DNA of 64,000 bases. Origin: an uncultured Lachnospiraceae bacterium. Its GTDB lineage: Bacteria; Bacillota; Clostridia; Lachnospirales; Lachnospiraceae. The number at the start of each line of letters is the position of its first letter. The first letter of the stretch is position 1. The notes beneath the pieces were generated by a model. That model made no database searches and was not told the DNA's origin. It was given only the letters and a program-made list of their open reading frames with translations. Shown here piece by piece: positions 1-8,830 of the stretch. Where the stretch lies: positions 1 to 64,000 of the forward strand of contig CALWGM010000105.1 of NCBI GenBank assembly GCA_944380065.1. The letters are read 5' to 3'. Made by a program: the position numbers and the translations under genes.

Positions 1-1
1 C

Positions 2-265
2 AGGACGGTGATTGGGATACCGGGGGGTTCCTGCTATCTCAATCTCACCGGGAACCACGGGATGGCGACGGCGGGAGCCGGGGATGTGCTGTCCGGTATC
101 ATTGGTTCGCTCTTAGGGCAGGGGCTGGATCCGGAATCGGCGGCGCCGCTGGGGGTTTTGCTCCACGGGATGGCCGGCGACGCTGCGGCGGCGCAGACGG
201 GGAAGCGATCCCTGATGGCCTCGGACCTTGTGGAAGGGCTGGCCGCTGTGCTCCGGGAACTGTAG
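2..265 (+). CDS. nnrD: NAD(P)H-hydrate dehydratase, C-terminal end (partial)
   Basis: This is the 3' end of a gene that begins before the window; about 87 residues are visible. They carry the hallmark of the YjeF C-terminal (ribokinase-like) fold, [17 protein letters not shown], in which the GAGD tetrad contains the catalytic aspartate. Known enzymes of this family dehydrate damaged NAD(P)H hydrates using ADP or ATP. In many clostridia the domain is fused behind an NnrE epimerase domain, but that part cannot be seen here. The gene ends with TAG and alr follows after 92 bases on the same strand, the order also known from Bacillus (acpS-nnr-alr-mazF). Family confidence is high; single-domain versus fused form is unknown. 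Confidence 0.85.
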   Translation, partial: RTVIGIPGGSCYLNLTGNHGMATAGAGDVLSGIIGSLLGQGLDPESAAPLGVLLHGMAGDAAAAQTGKRSLMASDLVEGLAAVLREL

Positions 266-357
266 GAGCAGGGGAAAAGCCGCCGGGACAGGGATCTTTG
301 GCAGGCGGATTTCCAGGAGCGGGCGCATCAGAAAACACCGGGAAAGAAGGATGCATT

Positions 358-1506
358 ATGAAGAAATACAGCAGAGTCTGTGCAGAGATCAACCTGGATC
401 ATTTTGAACATAATTTAGATGAGATCCGGAGAGTAAAGGCCATGAAGACGAAGGTCTGCGCCGTGATCAAGGCGGATGGCTACGGCCACGGGGCAGTCCC
501 GCTGGCGCAGATTCTGGAGAAGCGGGAGGAGATCTGGGGCTATGCGGTAGCCACTGCCGGGGAGGCGAAGGAGCTGTACCGGGCGGGGATGAAAAAGCCG
601 GTATTGATTTTAGGCTATGTTTTTCCGGAGGATCATAAATCACTGATCCGCAATGGCGTGCGTCTGACGGTGTTTACGCTGGAAATGGCCCGGGCTGTTT
701 CAGAGGAGGCGCTGCGGCTTGGCGTGAAGGCAAGGATCCATATCAAGCTGGATACCGGTATGGGGCGGATCGGTTTTCCGTGTACCGAAGAGGCCGCAGA
801 CCAGATCGCACAGATCCATCAGCTGCCGCATATTGTGATAGAAGGGATTTTTACTCATTTTGCGAAGGCGGATGAGACAGACAAAACCTTTACCAGAGAT
901 CAGATGAAGCGCTATGGGCAGATGGTCAGCTTTTTAAAAGAGCGCCGGATCGAGATCCCGATCCACCATGTTTCCAACAGCGCGGGGATCGTTGACCTGC
1001 CCGGTTATAACCTGGATATGGTGCGGGCCGGGATTATTTTATACGGGCTCTGGCCTTCGGATGAGGTGGAAAAGAAGAATATCGACCTGAAACCGCTGCT
1101 GTCACTGAGGAGCCATGTGGCGTATGTCAAAGACTTAGAGGATGGCAGGACAGTCAGCTACGGCGGCATCTGGCAGGCGCATGGAACCAGGAGGATCGCC
1201 ACCATACCGGTGGGATACGGGGACGGCTATCCCCGCTCGCTTTCCAACCGGGGCTATGTGCTGATCCGTGGGCAGCGCGCCCCCATCTGCGGCCGTGTCT
1301 GCATGGATCAGTTCATGGTGGATGTGACGGATATCCCGGGAACAGAGACCGGGGATCTGGTGACGCTGGTGGGGACGGACGGCGCAGAGCAGATTACCAT
1401 GGAAGAGCTGGGCGGCCTGTCCGGACGTTTTAACTATGAATTTGCCTGCGATCTGGGCAAACGGATCCCGCGGGTTTATATCAGAAACGGCAGACGGATG
1501 GAGTAG
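358..1506 (+). CDS. alr: Alanine racemase
   Basis: PLP-dependent racemase that makes D-alanine for peptidoglycan; cytoplasmic. The 382 residues match the usual length. The PLP lysine lies in the N-terminal motif AVIKADGYGHG (around residue 40), and the C-terminal half carries the conserved CMDQFMVDVT segment. The frame stays open to a TTG at 298, but I start at ATG 358, which gives the typical N-terminus MKKYSRVCAEINLDHFEHN and sits behind an AGAAGG ribosome site. It lies between nnrD and mazF, a classic Bacillota arrangement. It ends with TAG, one of many genes here that use TAG as a normal stop. Confidence 0.95.
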   Translation: MKKYSRVCAEINLDHFEHNLDEIRRVKAMKTKVCAVIKADGYGHGAVPLAQILEKREEIWGYAVATAGEAKELYRAGMKKPVLILGYVFPEDHKSLIRNGVRLTVFTLEMARAVSEEALRLGVKARIHIKLDTGMGRIGFPCTEEAADQIAQIHQLPHIVIEGIFTHFAKADETDKTFTRDQMKRYGQMVSFLKERRIEIPIHHVSNSAGIVDLPGYNLDMVRAGIILYGLWPSDEVEKKNIDLKPLLSLRSHVAYVKDLEDGRTVSYGGIWQAHGTRRIATIPVGYGDGYPRSLSNRGYVLIRGQRAPICGRVCMDQFMVDVTDIPGTETGDLVTLVGTDGAEQITMEELGGLSGRFNYEFACDLGKRIPRVYIRNGRRME

Positions 1507-1599
1507 TCAGGCGGAATACACTCGAAAAAAACGGGGATACTAAAAACGTAATTGTAAGATACTTCAGTTACAGAAAACCTGAAATTTGGAGAGTGTGAA

Positions 1600-1947
1600 A
1601 TGGTAATTCGAAGAGGAGATATTTATTACGCGGATCTGCGGCCGGTGGTGGGTTCGGAACAGGGCGGCGTGCGCCCGGTGCTGATTATCCAGAATGATGT
1701 GGGAAACCGCCACAGTCCTACGGTGATCTGCGCGGCCATTACTTCTAAGATGAACAAAGCGAAACTGCCGACTCATATCGAACTCAGCGCCGCCCGTTAC
1801 CATATGGTGAAGGATTCTGTCATCCTGCTGGAACAGCTGCGGACCATCGATAAAATCCGCTTAAAGGACAGAATCTGCCATCTGGACGGCGAAATCATCC
1901 GGAAAATCAACCGGGCTCTGCGGATCAGCCTGGATATTGATACATAA
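1600..1947 (+). CDS. mazF: MazF/PemK-family endoribonuclease (NdoA-like)
   Basis: 115-residue MazF-fold protein. The N-terminus [23 protein letters not shown] and the core [12 protein letters not shown]...[10 protein letters not shown] are typical of Bacillus NdoA (EndoA), which cuts mRNA at short specific sequences. The start ATG has GGAGAGTG about six bases upstream. In Bacillus the antitoxin gene ndoAI lies between alr and this gene. Here the alr-mazF gap is only 93 bases and shows no ORF able to encode the roughly 90-residue antitoxin. The toxin is therefore either controlled from elsewhere or by another mechanism. A promoter for the next gene begins two bases after its stop codon. Family assignment is firm; activity is inferred. 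Confidence 0.9.
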   Translation: MVIRRGDIYYADLRPVVGSEQGGVRPVLIIQNDVGNRHSPTVICAAITSKMNKAKLPTHIELSAARYHMVKDSVILLEQLRTIDKIRLKDRICHLDGEIIRKINRALRISLDIDT

Positions 1948-1948
1948 C

Positions 1949-1977
1949 TTGACTATTTTCTGTGTAAATGATAAGAT
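1949..1977 (+). promoter_or_regulatory. Sigma-A type promoter for yebC
   Basis: TTGACT (1949-1954) and TAAGAT (1972-1977) are separated by 17 bases, upstream of yebC and just after the mazF stop codon. The predicted transcript starts about 90 bases before the yebC start. Confidence 0.6.
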
Positions 1978-2074
1978 AAATCAGTTGTATCAATCCAAAA
2001 GACAACAGTGCCCGGGAAACGCGGAGTCGGGATCCGGGGACAGACGATCATAGAAGTAAGCGAGGGAGAGAAAG

Positions 2075-2803
2075 ATGTCAGGACATTCAAAATTTGCGAA
2101 CATCAAGCATAAAAAGGAGAAAAACGACGCGGCAAAGGGCAAGATCTTTACCATCATCGGACGTGAGATCGCTGTGGCTGTGAAGGAGGGAGGCCCGGAT
2201 CCGGCAAACAACAGCAAGCTGCGCGATGTGATCGCCAAGGCGAAGTCCAACAATATGCCCAACGATACCATCGAGCGCGGCATCAAGAAGGCTGCCGGCG
2301 ACGCCAATTCCGTGAATTATGTGAGCGCTACATACGAGGGCTACGGCCCCAACGGGACGGCGATCATTGTGGATACGCTGACCGACAACAAGAACCGTAC
2401 CGCAGCCAATGTGCGCAACGCGTTTACCAAGGGTAAGGGCAACGTGGGTACCCAGGGCTGTGTTTCCTTTATGTTTGACCGGAAGGGACAGATCATCATT
2501 GCCAAGGAAGAGTGTGAGATGGACGCCGATGATCTGATGATGGCGGCCCTGGACGCGGGTGCGGAGGATTTCTCCGAGGAGGAGGACAGCTTTGAGGTGA
2601 TCACAGACCCGGATTCCTTCAGCGACGTGAGACAGGCCTTAGAGGACGCAGGGATCGCCATGGCCAGCGCGGAAGTGACCATGATCCCGCAGAATTATGT
2701 GACCCTGACCGAGGAGCAGGATATCGCCAATATGAATAAGATCCTGGATCTGCTGGATGCGGATGACGACGTGCAGCAGGTATACCATAACTGGGACGAG
2801 TGA
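2075..2803 (+). CDS. yebC: YebC/PmpR family protein
   Basis: 242 residues, the usual length for the family, starting [23 protein letters not shown], which is diagnostic. The family was first described as DNA-binding regulators; mitochondrial TACO1 and later bacterial work link it to translation and ribosome stalling, so transcriptional regulator may be the wrong label. The start ATG follows GAGGGAGAGAAAG. It has its own promoter upstream and a strong intrinsic terminator directly downstream, so it is probably monocistronic. Confidence 0.95.
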   Translation: MSGHSKFANIKHKKEKNDAAKGKIFTIIGREIAVAVKEGGPDPANNSKLRDVIAKAKSNNMPNDTIERGIKKAAGDANSVNYVSATYEGYGPNGTAIIVDTLTDNKNRTAANVRNAFTKGKGNVGTQGCVSFMFDRKGQIIIAKEECEMDADDLMMAALDAGAEDFSEEEDSFEVITDPDSFSDVRQALEDAGIAMASAEVTMIPQNYVTLTEEQDIANMNKILDLLDADDDVQQVYHNWDE

Positions 2804-2810
2804 TTTTTTA

Positions 2811-2851
2811 AAACTCTCAGAAATGCAGCTTTGTATTTCTGAGAGTTTTTT
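2811..2851 (+). terminator. Intrinsic terminator after yebC
   Basis: Perfect 14-base-pair stem (2811-2824 with 2835-2848), a 10-base loop and a run of Ts at the 3' side. It starts eight bases after the yebC stop codon. Confidence 0.9.
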
Positions 2852-2872
2852 GTGGTAAAGTGTTGCAGAATA

Positions 2873-2881
2873 TGTTATAAT
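2873..2881 (+). promoter_or_regulatory. Extended -10 promoter for glgA
   Basis: TGTTATAAT is a perfect extended -10 (TGN-TATAAT) about 80 bases before the glgA start. No good -35 is present at the right spacing, as is common for extended -10 promoters. Confidence 0.55.
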
Positions 2882-2963
2882 TTGAACAAATGTGAGAATA
2901 CATTAAAATTAAGCCGGAGAAGAGCAAAAGTTTTCCGGACAATTCAGCAGGGGGACATTTTTT

Positions 2964-4415
2964 ATGAAAAAAATTCTTTTCGCAGCATCAGAATGCGTAC
3001 CGTTTATCAAGACCGGCGGCCTGGCCGACGTATGCGGGGCGCTCCCGAAAATGTTTGACAAAAAGTACTGGGATGTGCGGGTGGTGATCCCGAACTATTC
3101 CTGTATCCCGGAGCATTTCCGGAATCAGTTTGAATATGTGACTCATTTTTATATGGGTACCGGTTCCTATATTCCCAATAAGTATGTGGGAGTCCTGAAA
3201 TATGAGCTGGATGGCATTACGTATTATTTCATTGACAATGAAGAGTACTTTAACTGCTTCCTCCCTTACGGGAACATCCGTTACGATATTGAGAAGTTCT
3301 GCTTCTTCGACAAGGCAGTGCTTTCCATGCTTCCGCTGATCGGCTTCCAGCCGGATCTGATCCACTGTCATGACTGGGAGACCGGTATGATTCCGGTGTA
3401 TTTAAAGACGGAGTTCCAGGGGGATATGTTCTTCTGGGGCATGAAGGCCATGATGACCATTCATAACCTGAAATTCCAGGGGATCTGGGATGTAAAGACC
3501 ATGATCGGTCTGACCGGGCTGCCGAAGGAGCTGTTTACGCCGGATAAGTTAGAGTTCCAGAAGGACGCCAATATGCTGAAGGGCGGACTGGTATATTCCG
3601 ACTATATTACGACGGTCAGCGATACCTATGCCCAGGAGATCCAGACGCCCTATTACGGCGAGGGACTGGATGGCCTTTTATCCGCCCGGCATTTTGACAT
3701 GCAGGGTATCGTCAACGGTATTGATTATGAGCTCTATGATCCGGCCACAGATCCGCATCTGTTTGTCAACTATGACGCGGATAATTTCCGCAAGAAAAAG
3801 GTACAGAACAAGCTGAAGCTGCAGGAGATGCTGGGGCTGACGGTGGATTCCCACAAGTATATGATCGGGCTGGTTTCCCGCCTTACAGACCAGAAGGGGC
3901 TGGATCTGATTGATTACTGCTTCGAGCGGATTGTGGATGAGTTTACGCAGTTTGTTGTGATCGGTACCGGCGAGGAACAGTATGAGAATATGTTCAAATA
4001 TTACGCATGGAAATACGGCGACCGGGTTTCCGCCAATATCTGCTATAATGCGGATCTGGCTCAGAAGCTTTACGCCGCGGCGGATGCGTTCCTGATGCCG
4101 TCCCGGTTTGAGCCCTGCGGACTGACCCAGCTGATGGCGTTCCGTTATGGTACGGTGCCGATCGTCCGGGAGACCGGCGGGTTAAAGGATACCGTCCAGC
4201 CTTATAATGAGTATGAGAATACCGGAACAGGATTTTCCTTCACCGATTACAATGCGGAGGATATGCTGCATGTGATCAACTATTCCAAGCAGATTTACTT
4301 CGACAAGAAACGTCAGTGGAACCAGATGGTGGAGAGGGGCATGCGTTCCGATTTCTCCTGGAAGGTATCCGCGAAAAAGTACGAAGATCTGTATAATTAT
4401 CTTCTTGGTGTATAA
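2964..4415 (+). CDS. glgA: Glycogen (ADP-glucose starch) synthase
   Basis: GT-B fold glycosyltransferase (GT5) that extends alpha-1,4-glucan from ADP-glucose. 483 residues, standard length. The N-terminal ADP-glucose binding motif KTGGLADVCGALPK (KTGGL type) lies at residues 15-30, and the C-terminal nucleotide-binding region shows PSRFEPCGLTQLMAFRYGT and ETGGLKDTV. The ATG start has CAGGGGGA upstream. No other glycogen gene is adjacent, so it stands alone between two terminators. An alternative ORF starting at 2852 in another frame is a shadow. Confidence 0.95.
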   Translation: MKKILFAASECVPFIKTGGLADVCGALPKMFDKKYWDVRVVIPNYSCIPEHFRNQFEYVTHFYMGTGSYIPNKYVGVLKYELDGITYYFIDNEEYFNCFLPYGNIRYDIEKFCFFDKAVLSMLPLIGFQPDLIHCHDWETGMIPVYLKTEFQGDMFFWGMKAMMTIHNLKFQGIWDVKTMIGLTGLPKELFTPDKLEFQKDANMLKGGLVYSDYITTVSDTYAQEIQTPYYGEGLDGLLSARHFDMQGIVNGIDYELYDPATDPHLFVNYDADNFRKKKVQNKLKLQEMLGLTVDSHKYMIGLVSRLTDQKGLDLIDYCFERIVDEFTQFVVIGTGEEQYENMFKYYAWKYGDRVSANICYNADLAQKLYAAADAFLMPSRFEPCGLTQLMAFRYGTVPIVRETGGLKDTVQPYNEYENTGTGFSFTDYNAEDMLHVINYSKQIYFDKKRQWNQMVERGMRSDFSWKVSAKKYEDLYNYLLGV

Positions 4416-4452
4416 AATGGACACTGTTATGAGTATATTGGGCAAATGAATA

Positions 4453-4502
4453 CAGCCGCTTTGCAGACAGACTGTCTGCAAGGCGGCTGCTCTGCGTTTT
4501 TT
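4453..4502 (+). terminator. Terminator after glgA
   Basis: An 18-base-pair inverted repeat (4453-4470 with 4472-4489, one G-U pair) is followed six bases later by TTTTTT. The apex has to open to form a loop, so about 17 pairs remain. It isolates glgA from the accessory cluster. Confidence 0.75.
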
Positions 4503-4547
4503 CAGGAAACTGCGCGGAAAGATGTTCCCATATCGAAAAAACGGGCA

Positions 4548-4556
4548 TGATACTAT
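4548..4556 (+). promoter_or_regulatory. Possible extended -10 promoter of the accessory cluster
   Basis: TGATACTAT fits TGN-TAnnnT, about 98 bases before the first cluster gene and after the glgA terminator. No convincing -35 is visible, so this is a weak call. It is the only promoter-like element I found between the terminator and the first cluster gene. Confidence 0.35.
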
Positions 4557-4653
4557 AAAAAAGCTGGGTTTTACCGGGACAGGTTTTCGGGAAGCTGTCC
4601 CGTATGCCAGCTGATCGTATACAGGGATATCATTCAGGGAGCGATTGGGTAAA

Positions 4654-5736
4654 ATGACTTTTTTACAGAAAAATGATTATGAACCGTATAGTTTTTTTGA
4701 TGCCCTGCAGGAACTGTATTGCGGGGAAGAACCGCTGGCCGAGAGACTGGTGGGAAAATTGCTGCAGTATGATCCCGGAACCGACCGGGAAGCGACGGCC
4801 AGGAAGATCCGGAACTGGAGGCACGACCGGAATTATCCCAAAAACCGGGAGGAACTGTTCAAAGTATGTTTTGCCCTTGGTCTGACAGAGAGCCAGGCGG
4901 ACAGTCTGCTGGGCATGACGGCAGAAAGCGGCATCCATCTGAGAAACCCCAGGGAGCTGATTTACGCATTCTGCATGAGGAAAGGGATGGATTATCCGCA
5001 GGCGGCGGCCCTGGTGGAACATCTCTGGGGAGAACAGCTGCCGGCCGGGGGGAGAGAATACCGGGACTACTACAGGAACAGCGGCAGGCGCGAGGCCACC
5101 GGGAATTATACCGAATCGTTCCGCAGGGATTTTGAGTCTGTACAGACCGAGGAAGAACTGAAAGTCTTTTTGGAAAACCGGAAAGGGCGTTTCGGGCTGA
5201 TGCATAATACGGCATACCGCAAGTTCCGTAAGATGCTGGAATGCCTGATGAACCCGCAGCAGGAACGCACGGTTTATCCAAAGGAGCAGGCATACAGCAT
5301 CCGGAAGCTTGTGAATGAGTATATCCGTATGGGTGTGCCCTATAAACGGAAAACAGAACGTTACACCTGGCTTCAGCGTGAGATCAAAAAACACTGGCCT
5401 TCCGACCGTTCCATTTATGAAATGTACAAAAGAAAGTTAGATGTGGACAGAAAGACGCTGCTGCTTTTGTATCTGGCCACGGAGGGGGAAGGGATGCCCG
5501 AGGAGGAACACAGTGTGCTGGAGCACCGGCGCAAAATGAATATTATGCTGGCGGAATGCGGCATGCCGGTTCTGGATCGGCATAATCCATTCGACTGTCT
5601 GATCATGGAGGTGTGCCGGAATTCTTCGGAAGAGGATTACATCGGCATGCAGATGGAGCGTGCGGTGAGAAAGATTTTTGCAGAGGAAGACGGGACGGAA
5701 CAAAACAGTATGGGGGATGAGAGCGATGGATTTTGA
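4654..5736 (+). CDS. Unknown protein with HTH-like segment, first gene of accessory cluster
   Basis: 360 residues, no firm family. Residues about 60-115 (KCFALGLTESQADSLLG-like segment followed by NPRELIYAFCMRKGMDY) resemble the helical repeat found in many Lachnospiraceae HTH-type proteins, in which an ALGL..EA..LL helix-turn-helix unit is followed by a second one. The rest is charged and predicted helical, with no membrane segment, so it should be cytoplasmic. A TTG at 4645 is an alternative start; ATG 4654 is preferred although its AGGGAG lies rather far upstream. The last 11 bases overlap the kinase gene, suggesting translational coupling. A role as adaptor or regulator for the kinase is inference only. 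Confidence 0.6.
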   Translation: MTFLQKNDYEPYSFFDALQELYCGEEPLAERLVGKLLQYDPGTDREATARKIRNWRHDRNYPKNREELFKVCFALGLTESQADSLLGMTAESGIHLRNPRELIYAFCMRKGMDYPQAAALVEHLWGEQLPAGGREYRDYYRNSGRREATGNYTESFRRDFESVQTEEELKVFLENRKGRFGLMHNTAYRKFRKMLECLMNPQQERTVYPKEQAYSIRKLVNEYIRMGVPYKRKTERYTWLQREIKKHWPSDRSIYEMYKRKLDVDRKTLLLLYLATEGEGMPEEEHSVLEHRRKMNIMLAECGMPVLDRHNPFDCLIMEVCRNSSEEDYIGMQMERAVRKIFAEEDGTEQNSMGDESDGF

Positions 5737-7624
5737 TAACAGGATCCGTCTGCCGGAGGGGTATCACCTGTCCGGCGGGATCAAAGAAACTTATATTATT
5801 GAAACGTATGTGAACGCAGGGGCGAATTCAATCGTCTACCAGGCGTGGTACAGGGATTCGCTGAGACCGGAAAAAATACACACGGTGCTGATCAAGGAGC
5901 TGTATCCTTATGACCCCAACGGGGGAATCATCCGGGAAGCGGATATGGGGCTTACGATCCGGCCGGAGGCGGAAGTTTTTTTTGAAAAGCACAGGGAGAG
6001 TTTTCTGTTCGGAAATGATATCCATCTGATGCTGGCCAACGAGGGCAGGGGCGGCATCGCGGAAAACCTGGATTCTTTTGAGCAGAACCATACCCTGTAT
6101 ACGGTTCTGAACATCCGTGCGGGACAGGTGCTGGATGAGGTGATGAAACAGAAGAAAGAGTTCTTTTCCCTGACAACCGCCGCCAGGTTTATCCACAACC
6201 TGCTGCGGATCCTGCAGCGTTTCCACGAGCATGGACTGCTGCATCTGGATATCAGCCCGGACAATATTTTCCTGCTGGAAACGGCCGGGCAGGAGGAGAC
6301 GGCCGACGTACTTTTGCTGGATTTTAACAGCGTCTATTCTGTGGAGGATCCCTCAGAAGGCATCAATGGCTATTATTCCGGCAAAAACGGATATATGGCG
6401 CCGGAGGTGAGGCTCCATCAGAGGGAGGAACTGGGAACCTGGACAGATATTTATTCTGTCGCGGCTGTATTTTACTATATTCTGTCAGACGGCACGGCGC
6501 CGCAGGATATCGAATTGGCTGCAGGGCAGGATCTGATTTCGCCCTACGCCAGAATCCTGCTCCACGAAAAGGAAGTTTCTGCGCAGTTGGTGAATGAGAT
6601 CCTGAAAAAGGGGCTTCGTATGCTTCCCCAGGATCGTTACCGGTGCGTGGGGGAGATGCTGGAGGATGTGCAGAAGCTGGAAAATATTTTAAACGGAACA
6701 CTGCGGATCCCCTATGGAGGCAGCGCCCAGCCGGGGGCGGATGCAGGGAAACAGAAAAAACACTGGAAAAGGCGGCTGGCAGCCGGCCTGGCGGTGGCGG
6801 CGGTTGTGGCGGCCGTCGGAGGCGCCTATTACGCGGGAAGGCAGTATATGCCGCCGGGAGAAAACACGGAGCTGGATCTGACGGAATACCCGCTGGAAAC
6901 GGACGAACGTGTGGTGCTGACAGAGCAGAACGCCCGTTATCCGCTGGCGGACAATGTGATGCGGATCCAGGTGTCGGCTGCCTCTGCCGTGCGTGTGCTT
7001 CTGAAGGATTATACACATGAGCGCAATTTAGAGGACGCGTTTTCTTCCTATGCGATCTTTCTCATTTACGCCGGGGAGAATGACAAGCGGGGGTGGCAGT
7101 TTGGGGATATGACCTATGATTTCTTCTATACGGAGGACAACAGCCTGCATATGGAGCTTCCGCTGCAGGATACCAATGATTTTAACCTGGATTATATCGG
7201 CGTGATTTTCCAGAACCATAATTATGATGAGAGCAATCTCATCCTGGATATCAACCGCTGCACCTTAGTGGACGGGGAGGGCAATGCCCATGAGATGACG
7301 GAGCTTTTAGGAAGCCATCTCCTCTATTTTGACGAGGAATACTGGCAGCAGAATCTGATCACGGAACAGAACCAGCAGTATGTGGAGACCTTTGAGGATA
7401 TCCGGGGCGGGAAGCTGATCGTGGACGCAGACGCGGGATTCCTGGACCCGGTTCTGGACGTGGAGTTTTCCAGTGATAATCCGCGGGTGGCCACGGTGGA
7501 TGAGCGCGGCCGGATCACAGGCGTCCGCCAGGGCACGGCTACCATTACCGTCAGTGTGACGGATCGCAATACCGGGGAGGAGCGCCAGACCCAGATGCTG
7601 GTGTATGTGACCTCCAAGCTGTAG
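5726..7624 (+). CDS. Membrane Ser/Thr protein kinase with Big_2-like extracytoplasmic tail
   Basis: 632 residues. The cytoplasmic kinase domain (about 10-310) shows a glycine-loop variant GANSIVYQAWY near residue 32, the ATP lysine K57 (VLIKELYP), the catalytic loop HLDISPDN (D175) and GYMAPEV. The Mg-binding motif reads DFNS (D199), not DFG; the aspartate is kept. A lysine/arginine-rich stretch precedes one membrane helix at about 350-372, followed by about 190 residues of unassigned beta-rich sequence and a Big_2-like Ig domain at about 564-631 (NPRVATVDERGRITGVRQGTATITV). The domain order resembles PrkC-type sensor kinases but without PASTA repeats. ATG 5726 is preferred over ATG 5717 because of GGGG spacing. 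Substrates are unknown; neighbouring cluster proteins are obvious candidates. Confidence 0.85.
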   Translation: MDFDNRIRLPEGYHLSGGIKETYIIETYVNAGANSIVYQAWYRDSLRPEKIHTVLIKELYPYDPNGGIIREADMGLTIRPEAEVFFEKHRESFLFGNDIHLMLANEGRGGIAENLDSFEQNHTLYTVLNIRAGQVLDEVMKQKKEFFSLTTAARFIHNLLRILQRFHEHGLLHLDISPDNIFLLETAGQEETADVLLLDFNSVYSVEDPSEGINGYYSGKNGYMAPEVRLHQREELGTWTDIYSVAAVFYYILSDGTAPQDIELAAGQDLISPYARILLHEKEVSAQLVNEILKKGLRMLPQDRYRCVGEMLEDVQKLENILNGTLRIPYGGSAQPGADAGKQKKHWKRRLAAGLAVAAVVAAVGGAYYAGRQYMPPGENTELDLTEYPLETDERVVLTEQNARYPLADNVMRIQVSAASAVRVLLKDYTHERNLEDAFSSYAIFLIYAGENDKRGWQFGDMTYDFFYTEDNSLHMELPLQDTNDFNLDYIGVIFQNHNYDESNLILDINRCTLVDGEGNAHEMTELLGSHLLYFDEEYWQQNLITEQNQQYVETFEDIRGGKLIVDADAGFLDPVLDVEFSSDNPRVATVDERGRITGVRQGTATITVSVTDRNTGEERQTQMLVYVTSKL

Positions 7625-7750
7625 GGGCGGAAAGATGTTTACAGAACCGGAGCTGTCCTGTGATATTCTGATGGAAAAGGACATCAGATAAAAATCCCTG
7701 CCTGGGCAGGCAGCAGGATGGATTGTCCTGCACAGGTATGGGGGAAGAGG

Positions 7751-8479
7751 ATGATTTTACGTATTGGGACAGCACTGGGGAACTGTGAGCAGGAAGAGGT
7801 ACTGAAAAGCCATTTGATCCGGATCGCTATCGAAGAGGACTGCGAGCTGGATATTGCGGATTACCGCAAAGAGCTGTCGAAGCTGTGGTCTGCTTTTACG
7901 GATCTGGATCTGGTTTTCCTGGATTATGCCCTTTTGCGTGGGGCTGCGGACAGCCTGTACGCTTTTTTCCGGCAGAACCCGGATTGTATGACTGTAGCTG
8001 TGGGAACCCCGAAAGAGGAGATCTGCAGCTTCCTGGAACTGCGCCCGGCAGGTCATATGGAGGATGCGGACTCTTTTGGGCAGATCCGGCGTCTCTCCTG
8101 CCGGTGCATGGAACGGCTCCGGACAGAGAACCAGGTTTTGCAGATCCATACCAGACAGGGAGAGTATGCCGTTTCCATGAGAAGTATCCTGTACTGTCAG
8201 AGTGATCTGAAATACGTACAGATTACGGCAAAAAGCGGAACCGTTTACCGGAAGCTGTGGAAGCTGGATGAACTGCTTTCCATTCTTCCGGAATATTTCA
8301 TGAGAATACATCAAAGCTATGTTGTGAACGTGCGCGAAGCAGATGCTTTCGACCGGACATCGCATGAACTGCAGATGACGGATGGGAGCCGGCTCCCGGT
8401 GAGCCGCCCCTACCTGCAGGCTGTTCAGGCGTTGTTTGGCGCGAAATCTGCCGTTTCAGGTGCAGATTCTGAAATGTAA
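7751..8479 (+). CDS. LytTR-family response regulator-like protein
   Basis: 242 residues. The C-terminal ~100 residues are a LytTR DNA-binding domain (AVSMRSILYCQSDLKYVQI...FMRIHQSYVVNVREADAF...LPVSRPYLQAVQALF). The N-terminal ~115 residues look like a divergent receiver domain, with D58 in VFLDYALL at the phospho-acceptor position. ATG 7751 behind GGGGAAGAGG gives the natural start MILRIGTALGN; an upstream in-frame ATG at 7718 lacks a ribosome site. No histidine kinase gene is nearby, so the regulator may answer to an unlinked kinase or the Ser/Thr kinase (inference). LytTR proteins usually bind paired direct repeats; none was identified. It is likely the local transcription regulator. Confidence 0.8.
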   Translation: MILRIGTALGNCEQEEVLKSHLIRIAIEEDCELDIADYRKELSKLWSAFTDLDLVFLDYALLRGAADSLYAFFRQNPDCMTVAVGTPKEEICSFLELRPAGHMEDADSFGQIRRLSCRCMERLRTENQVLQIHTRQGEYAVSMRSILYCQSDLKYVQITAKSGTVYRKLWKLDELLSILPEYFMRIHQSYVVNVREADAFDRTSHELQMTDGSRLPVSRPYLQAVQALFGAKSAVSGADSEM

Positions 8480-8575
8480 GGCGCAAAAGATCCGACATGG
8501 CTTATTTTATTGCTGTGGAGATCAAAACAGCTGCCGGACAGGAAATACGACGCAGAGGAAGAAAGGAGATGGAAC

Positions 8576-8785
8576 ATGCACTACAGCCGATATCTGACAG
8601 ATGGAACAGAAACAGACGAGGTACAGGAACCGGAAAATTTCTCTGGACGGCGCCGGGAATATCTGGAATTCGGATATGTCAGGGAAACCTACACAGACAG
8701 CCAGGATATTCCTCATATCAGGATCTTCCATGAGAAAACAGAGGCGGCAGCCGGGGATCTCTGGGAAGTTTCCGGGAAGACATAG
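8576..8785 (+). CDS. Small acidic protein of unknown function
   Basis: 69 residues beginning MHYSRYLTDGTETDEVQEPE, rich in Glu, Asp, Tyr and Arg, with no membrane helix. The start ATG at 8576 has a strong AAAGGAGATGG six to eight bases upstream, the main reason to believe the gene is real. It sits 96 bases after the LytTR gene and 45 bases before the GrpE-like gene. The same frame extends upstream to 8510 without a ribosome site. No family recognised. A small adaptor is possible but unsupported. Confidence 0.55.
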   Translation: MHYSRYLTDGTETDEVQEPENFSGRRREYLEFGYVRETYTDSQDIPHIRIFHEKTEAAAGDLWEVSGKT

Positions 8786-8830
8786 ACAGATGTCTCAAAA
8801 CAGTACAGTAAAAATGAGGAGGTTAACAGT

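Noticed and set aside
2852..3058. 68-codon + strand open frame before glgA
   Set aside because: Spans the glgA promoter and overlaps the glgA start in another frame.
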